From Clostridia bacterium (GTDB lineage Bacteria; Bacillota; Clostridia; Oscillospirales; Acutalibacteraceae): a stretch of DNA of 8,795 nucleotides. A program made the translations under genes and the position numbers. Shown piece after piece: positions 5,751-8,795 of this stretch. The notes under the pieces are model-generated. The model did no database searches. It was not told the DNA's origin and was given only the letters and a program-made list of their open reading frames with translations. Location of the stretch: NCBI GenBank assembly GCA_017631745.1, contig JAGBSR010000211.1, positions 1 through 8,795 of the forward strand, written 5' to 3'. Numbering within the stretch: position 1 is the stretch's first letter; the number at the start of each line of letters is the position of its first letter.

Positions 5751-6671
5751 TCATCTGTCATTGACAATCAACTCAAGCACATCGGGTCTTGCATAATGCC
5801 CTACTGCATCGTGCTCCATTTTGCTCTCTGATGGTAAATTCATATCAAGCTCTGCATAAATAACGGTTTCCACGTCCCACACAGGCTCTGTTACATAATG
5901 ACCGTAGGGATCGATAATACAGCTTCCGCCTCGGCACACCTTTTCGGGTAACTGCCCGATAGAATCCTTTTCATTAAGGTCTGTCGGATAAGAAGCTTTA
6001 CTTACAATCATATCTGCATTGATAAAATAGCATTTACCTTCGATTGCGATATGCTGTATGGTTGCCTGCCACTCAGGATTATCATTTGTGTTAGGTGAAA
6101 TATAAATGGTTATGCCTTTCTGATAAAGGGCAACCCTGGCAAGGGGCATATAGCTTTCCCAGCAGATAAGACTACCGATAGGACCCCAAGGAGTCTCGGT
6201 TACAGGGAAATACCCCTCATGTGCATCGCCCCAGACTACACGTTCAGTACCGGTGGGCTTAAGCTTACGGTGAACCTTGTAAGATCCGTCAGGCTCAAAA
6301 ATAACATTACTGTTATACAAAGTACCGATAACTGCATCACGCTCAGAAAAGCCTATGCTGATATATGCACCTGCCTTTTTCGCAGCATCAGAAAGAAGCT
6401 GAAACTCCTGATCACCTGCCACAACAGAAGCGTCATAATAGCGTTTCCAATCCTCTCGGCCCGCCTGAGTTCTCTTGCCCATACTGAAGCCAAAGTTCAT
6501 CCCAATAGGATATCCCGGGATAAAAAGCTCAGGGAAAACAATCAGATCAGGTTTTTGAACTGACGCTTTTTCAATGTAATCAAGGGTCTTTTTCAGTGAT
6601 GCTTTTTTATCAAACAATACAGGCTCTGCCTGCACCAAAGCTACTTTACACTTATCAGCAATATCCTTCAT
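5751..6671 (-). CDS. Nitrilase-family carbon-nitrogen hydrolase
   Basis: A 306-residue cytoplasmic enzyme. The Glu-Lys-Cys triad of the nitrilase superfamily is present: E48 in FPELFIPGYP, K136 in HRKLKPTGTER, and C170 in LICWESYMPLAR. The CWE-YMPLAR block and the RKLKPT-ER block are typical of true nitrilases (branch 1, nitrile to carboxylic acid and ammonia) and not of amidases or N-carbamoylases. The ending GHYARPDVLEL is also typical. The usual length is about 300-370, so it is complete. Start choice: the ribosome site GAAGGTG at 6679-6685 is only 1 base from the ATG at 6677 but 7 bases from the ATG at 6671, so the protein begins MKDIADKC. It has its own promoter and a probable terminator. 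The substrate is unknown; an aromatic, aliphatic or cyanide-type nitrile cannot be told apart here. Confidence 0.92.
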   Translation of the reverse strand: MKDIADKCKVALVQAEPVLFDKKASLKKTLDYIEKASVQKPDLIVFPELFIPGYPIGMNFGFSMGKRTQAGREDWKRYYDASVVAGDQEFQLLSDAAKKAGAYISIGFSERDAVIGTLYNSNVIFEPDGSYKVHRKLKPTGTERVVWGDAHEGYFPVTETPWGPIGSLICWESYMPLARVALYQKGITIYISPNTNDNPEWQATIQHIAIEGKCYFINADMIVSKASYPTDLNEKDSIGQLPEKVCRGGSCIIDPYGHYVTEPVWDVETVIYAELDMNLPSESKMEHDAVGHYARPDVLELIVNDR

Positions 6672-6678
6672 AATCATT

Positions 6679-6685
6679 CACCTTC
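6679..6685 (-). promoter_or_regulatory. Shine-Dalgarno that decides the nitrilase start
   Basis: GAAGGTG is correctly spaced (7 bases) from the ATG at 6671 and too close (1 base) to the ATG at 6677. The longer reading with MIM at the N-terminus is therefore unlikely. Confidence 0.7.
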
Positions 6686-6708
6686 ATAAATTTGTATTTT
6701 ATGTTTGA

Positions 6709-6738
6709 ATTATATCACATATGTTGCAAATATTTCAA
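6709..6738 (-). promoter_or_regulatory. Promoter of the nitrilase gene
   Basis: On the minus strand TTGAAA (6738-6733) and a perfect TATAAT (6714-6709) are separated by 18 bases. The spacer contains the palindrome ACATATGT (6717-6724). The arms ATGTTG (6721-6726) and CAACAT (6743-6748) bracket the -35 box and could be a regulator site. Confidence 0.65.
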
Positions 6739-6794
6739 TGTACAACATTAAATTTCAGCTGATATTCGATATTATCTTATTCTATCTGAAGAAG

Positions 6795-6986
6795 TTATAC
6801 AAGAACAGCTTTCTTTCCTGTCTGTTCAAAAACTGTATTGACACACTCATAAATCTCTTCAGCAGACATAAATGGCGACATATCAAGAAGTACATAATCA
6901 GTACCGTTTAAGGTTTTAACAGTGCCATTATTTATATCTCTCAGGGTTTCAGGAAAATATCTGTCATCTTCACGTAAAATCTCCAT
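6795..6986 (-). pseudogene. 63-codon fragment resembling the middle of a CpsB/YwqE-type PHP tyrosine phosphatase
   Basis: The translation reads EILREDD, then LRDINNGTVKTLNGTDYVLL, SPFMSAEEIY and GKKAVLV. The order E-I, a helix, TLNGT-YVLL-, then a helix ending in a beta strand before the expected AHxER motif matches the central part of PHP-domain phosphatases of the CpsB family, which act on bacterial tyrosine kinases in capsule regulation. A full protein is about 240-260 residues; the N-terminal metal-binding DIHSH part and everything after AVLV are missing. An in-frame stop lies 9 bases upstream of the ATG. AAGGG ends only 1 base before the ATG, poor spacing for translation. It follows the VWA gene by 70 bases and has a promoter-like sequence of its own. 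It could alternatively be a small gene of unknown function. The match is from memory of family motifs and is moderate. Confidence 0.45.
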
Positions 6987-7007
6987 TCCCTTGTTTTAAG
7001 TAAATCA

Positions 7008-7036
7008 ATTATACTGCTTTCAAATAAAAATTACAA
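7008..7036 (-). promoter_or_regulatory. Promoter-like sequence before the PHP-phosphatase fragment
   Basis: On the minus strand TTGTAA (7036-7031) and a perfect TATAAT (7013-7008) are 17 bases apart, between the VWA stop and the 63-codon frame. No terminator is evident between the VWA gene and this site, so transcription from the operon may also continue through. Confidence 0.5.
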
Positions 7037-7056
7037 TATCCTTCAAAAGGTAGTTG

Positions 7057-7707
7057 TTATCTCTTGCTTCTCTTTTCAAAATCTCTGTCAAGTCTTTCAC
7101 GCCAGCCTTTATCAAGAGGAGCACACTTTCTGACATTGCTTACAGCACAAGCAACGGATTCGTAAAGTATACCTGTGCCCTCAGAGTCAGCATTGTAGTT
7201 TACGGCCCTATCACTGCTTATGCCGTATCGCTGTGCAGTTTCAACGGCATCAATATTAGCACCGATGAAAAGAAACTCCCAACCGTATTTTTCTTTCTGA
7301 CGCTCAATCATTCTCTTAACCTGATCACTTGTGTATCGCTGACTTGCATTTTCCATACCGTCGGTTGTGATGACAAACATTGTGTGTTCAGGCACATCTT
7401 CAGGTCTTGCGTATTTGTGAATGTTGCCGATGTGATGAATTGCTCCGCCGAGAGCGTCAATGAGAGCTGTGCAACCTCTGACTGTGTACTCTTTATCAGT
7501 CATATATTTAATCTCTGAGAGCTTGACTCTGTCGTGAAGCACTTCACTGACATTATCGAAGAGTACTGTTGAAATGTAGCACTCCCCTTCTTCTTTCTTC
7601 TGCTTTTCAATCATAGCATTGAATCCACCAATTGTGTCGCTCTCAAGACCTGCCATTGATCCACTTCTGTCAAGGATAAATACTAATTCTGTGATGTTGT
7701 TTTTCAT
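7057..7707 (-). CDS. Von Willebrand factor A (VWA) domain protein, cytoplasmic
   Basis: The 216-residue protein is essentially one VWA domain. The metal-ion-dependent adhesion site is complete: DRSGSM (D13, S15, S17), T80 in RGCTALIDA and D116 in ITTDG. There is no signal peptide or membrane helix, so it probably works inside the cell as a metal-dependent protein-binding module. Small stand-alone VWA proteins of this kind (TerY-like) occur in stress and effector loci together with ADP-ribose enzymes, kinases or phosphatases; this is family knowledge, not shown here. The ATG lies one base after the ADP-ribosylglycohydrolase stop, and its GGAGGT ribosome site (7716-7721) is inside that gene's last codons, so the two are translationally coupled. 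The C-terminal 20 residues are highly charged. The binding partner is unknown. Confidence 0.9.
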   Translation of the reverse strand: MKNNITELVFILDRSGSMAGLESDTIGGFNAMIEKQKKEEGECYISTVLFDNVSEVLHDRVKLSEIKYMTDKEYTVRGCTALIDALGGAIHHIGNIHKYARPEDVPEHTMFVITTDGMENASQRYTSDQVKRMIERQKEKYGWEFLFIGANIDAVETAQRYGISSDRAVNYNADSEGTGILYESVACAVSNVRKCAPLDKGWRERLDRDFEKRSKR

Positions 7708-7708
7708 G

Positions 7709-8503
7709 TTATTTTACCTCCATTTTGTTATTAAAATCGTGATATATTTTCAGCAGTCTTTCATCGAGATAGGACACTGCCGTTTCCTTAAGTTTGTCGC
7801 AGATACCGTAATAAGCTTCTGCCACTGAGCCTGTTATTGCTGCTATGGTATCACTGTCACCACCGATAGAAATGGCGTTTCTGATAGCATCTTCAAAGTC
7901 CGAAGACTCGAAGAATGCCTCAAAAGCTTGTGGTACAGATTCCTGGCAAGTTTCATAAAATCCGTAGGTTGGTCTGATTTCATCGAGAGTAAAATCAATC
8001 TTGTAAAACCTGCTGACATATTCCTTAATCTCATCCATCGTGTGACCCGTACGAGCAAGATAGATAGCACCTGCAACTGAAACTGCACCTTTGATACCCT
8101 CCGGATGATCGTGAGTAACTTCTGCTGTTGTCTTTGCTAAAATTTCAGCTTCCTCAAGACTTTTGGCGTACCAGCTGACAGGTGAAACTCTCATTGCTGA
8201 GCCGTTGCCAAAGCTATTATAAGGCTCGGTACGCTTATTCATTATCCAACCATAAAATCTGCCACCATATCCGCTGTCGGGATAGTGTGTGCCAACCTCG
8301 TGCATCGATTTTATGAGTGTTTGTTTAAAACCTTCAAGGTCAGTTATTGCTACGTATTTATTCAGAGCATTTGCAACTGCAAGGGTCATAACTGTGTCAT
8401 CTGTGAAAAAACATTCGGGTGTGAAAAGGGTGAAGTCCTTGGATTTATGGTTATCAAATTCAAATCTTGATCCGACGATATCTCCGATAATTGCTCCTGT
8501 CAT
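7709..8503 (-). CDS. ADP-ribosylglycohydrolase (DraG/ARH family)
   Basis: A 264-residue cytoplasmic enzyme expected to remove ADP-ribose from proteins, nucleic acids or small molecules using two divalent metals. Family landmarks in order: GAIIGDIVGSRFE (3-15), the metal-binding FTDDT (T34-D35-D36), GNGSAMRVSP (99-108), THDHPEGIKGA (130-140), and the second metal motif GGDSDTIA (D216, D218, T219) followed by GSVAEAYYG. All expected ligands are present and the length is normal, so it should be active. AGGAGGC at 8511-8517 is 7 bases from the ATG. It forms a one-base-gap operon with the VWA gene. No ADP-ribosyltransferase is visible in the window, so whether it reverses a partner modification or cleans up cellular ADP-ribose is open. 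Just upstream is a terminator-like hairpin that could act as an attenuator. Confidence 0.93.
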   Translation of the reverse strand: MTGAIIGDIVGSRFEFDNHKSKDFTLFTPECFFTDDTVMTLAVANALNKYVAITDLEGFKQTLIKSMHEVGTHYPDSGYGGRFYGWIMNKRTEPYNSFGNGSAMRVSPVSWYAKSLEEAEILAKTTAEVTHDHPEGIKGAVSVAGAIYLARTGHTMDEIKEYVSRFYKIDFTLDEIRPTYGFYETCQESVPQAFEAFFESSDFEDAIRNAISIGGDSDTIAAITGSVAEAYYGICDKLKETAVSYLDERLLKIYHDFNNKMEVK

Positions 8504-8527
8504 AGGTTTTGCCTCCTGTAAAAAATA

Positions 8528-8561
8528 ATGGTTGCAAGGTGTGTTTCAACCTTACAACCAT
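8528..8561 (-). terminator. Rho-independent terminator (possible attenuator) abutting the ADP-ribosylglycohydrolase ribosome site
   Basis: On the minus strand ATGGTTGTAAGGT and ACCTTGCAACCAT pair over 13 positions with one wobble around an 8-base loop, followed by TATTTTTTAC. The stem begins 19 bases after the stop of the upstream partial gene, so it can end that transcript. The tail runs straight into AGGAGG of the next gene, leaving no space for a promoter between them. Confidence 0.75.
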
Positions 8562-8567
8562 AGTATA
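8562..8567 (-). promoter_or_regulatory. Possible -10 box for the ADP-ribosylglycohydrolase operon
   Basis: TATACT on the minus strand is a fair -10 match, but the -35 region at proper distance (ACCAAA or GACCAA) is poor. If used, transcription would begin inside the first arm of the hairpin and weaken it, which would let the operon escape termination. Tentative. Confidence 0.25.
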
Positions 8568-8580
8568 GCGGATTATTAAA

Positions 8581-8795
8581 TTAATTTGGTCGCTTATCGG
8601 GAGACTTTTGTTTATAATCTTTCGGAAAATACTCTTTACCAATTTGCCAAAGATATTGATCTATCTGTTTTAAGGAATATGCTGTCAAATCATAATAATT
8701 TCTGAAATCTTCAAGAACAGCCTTAAATCTAACATAATTTTTCAAATCAGCCGTTTTAAACTCTGAAAAATGATGTATCTTTTTAAAATAGCAAA
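8581..8795 (-). CDS. C-terminal end of an unrecognised protein (partial, runs off right edge)
   Basis: Seventy codons of an open frame enter from the right edge and end at TAA (8583-8581). The text includes EFKTADLKNYVRFKAVLEDF, then a helix-rich segment YSLKQIDQYLWQIGKEYFPK and a charged tail ending KRPN. Even composition, predicted amphipathic helices and a terminator 19 bases after the stop support a real gene end. The frame has no stop over its 70 visible codons. I do not recognise the family; the KQIDQYLWQ-GKEYFP segment should be distinctive in a search. It may share transcription with the ADP-ribosylglycohydrolase operon by read-through. Confidence 0.65.
   Translation of the reverse strand, partial: CYFKKIHHFSEFKTADLKNYVRFKAVLEDFRNYYDLTAYSLKQIDQYLWQIGKEYFPKDYKQKSPDKRPN

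Noticed and set aside
6219..6563. 114-codon plus-strand frame inside the nitrilase gene
   Set aside because: Antisense shadow of a well-conserved gene with no family match or start signals.
6705..6911. 68-codon plus-strand frame rich in Ile, Tyr and Lys
   Set aside because: It overlaps the nitrilase promoter and the PHP fragment in antisense, has AT-driven composition and no ribosome site.
6795..6986. Resemblance of EDDRYFPETLRDI to the DprA start of DNA-processing proteins
   Set aside because: Only the first few residues are similar; the remaining TLNGT-YVLL pattern fits PHP phosphatases better.
7040..7050. CCTTTTGAAGG hairpin after the VWA stop as a terminator
   Set aside because: Only a 4-bp stem with a 3-base loop; too weak to call.
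7054..7518. 154-codon plus-strand frame opposite the VWA gene
   Set aside because: The minus-strand VWA protein has complete MIDAS residues and a strong ribosome site, so this is its shadow.

Overview
The window looks like a low-to-moderate-GC Firmicutes chromosome, most likely a gut or rumen clostridium of the Ruminococcus/Oscillospiraceae type. This is inferred from strong purine-rich Shine-Dalgarno sites, AT-rich spacers with TTGaaa/TATAAT-like promoters, U-tailed hairpin terminators and the mix of carbohydrate-active and sulfatase genes. TAA ends several intact genes, so the code is standard. I see no rRNA, tRNA, CRISPR array, insertion sequence or phage gene.

Layout. The left edge (minus strand) holds the first 23 codons of a GTPase of the Tet(M)/EF-G ribosomal-protection type. 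After a gene-free spacer comes a plus-strand unit: a good promoter, a badly decayed relic joining part of a GH51 arabinofuranosidase to the tail of a GH31 glycosidase, then an intact cytoplasmic cysteine-type sulfatase, closed by a strong bidirectional terminator at 2633-2667. Everything to the right is on the minus strand. Reading from its 3' side, there is a long membrane alpha/beta-hydrolase gene cut by a single in-frame TAA, a second membrane-anchored or secreted carboxylesterase, a nitrilase, a short relic resembling the middle of a CpsB-type PHP phosphatase, a von Willebrand factor A (VWA) protein, an ADP-ribosylglycohydrolase, and the C-terminal tail of an unrecognised protein at the right edge.

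How the genes may work together. GH51, GH31, sulfatase and esterase functions fit breakdown of decorated plant or host glycans, but two of the four are dead or damaged, so this looks like an eroding glycan-use locus. The nitrilase and both hydrolases each have their own promoter and mostly their own terminator, so they are single-gene units. The ADP-ribosylglycohydrolase and VWA genes are separated by one base and form a tight two-gene operon. Its entry is unusual: a hairpin terminator sits directly against the Shine-Dalgarno of the first gene. This pair is the best candidate for a less-described system here, probably dealing with ADP-ribosylation, but nothing in the window proves its role.
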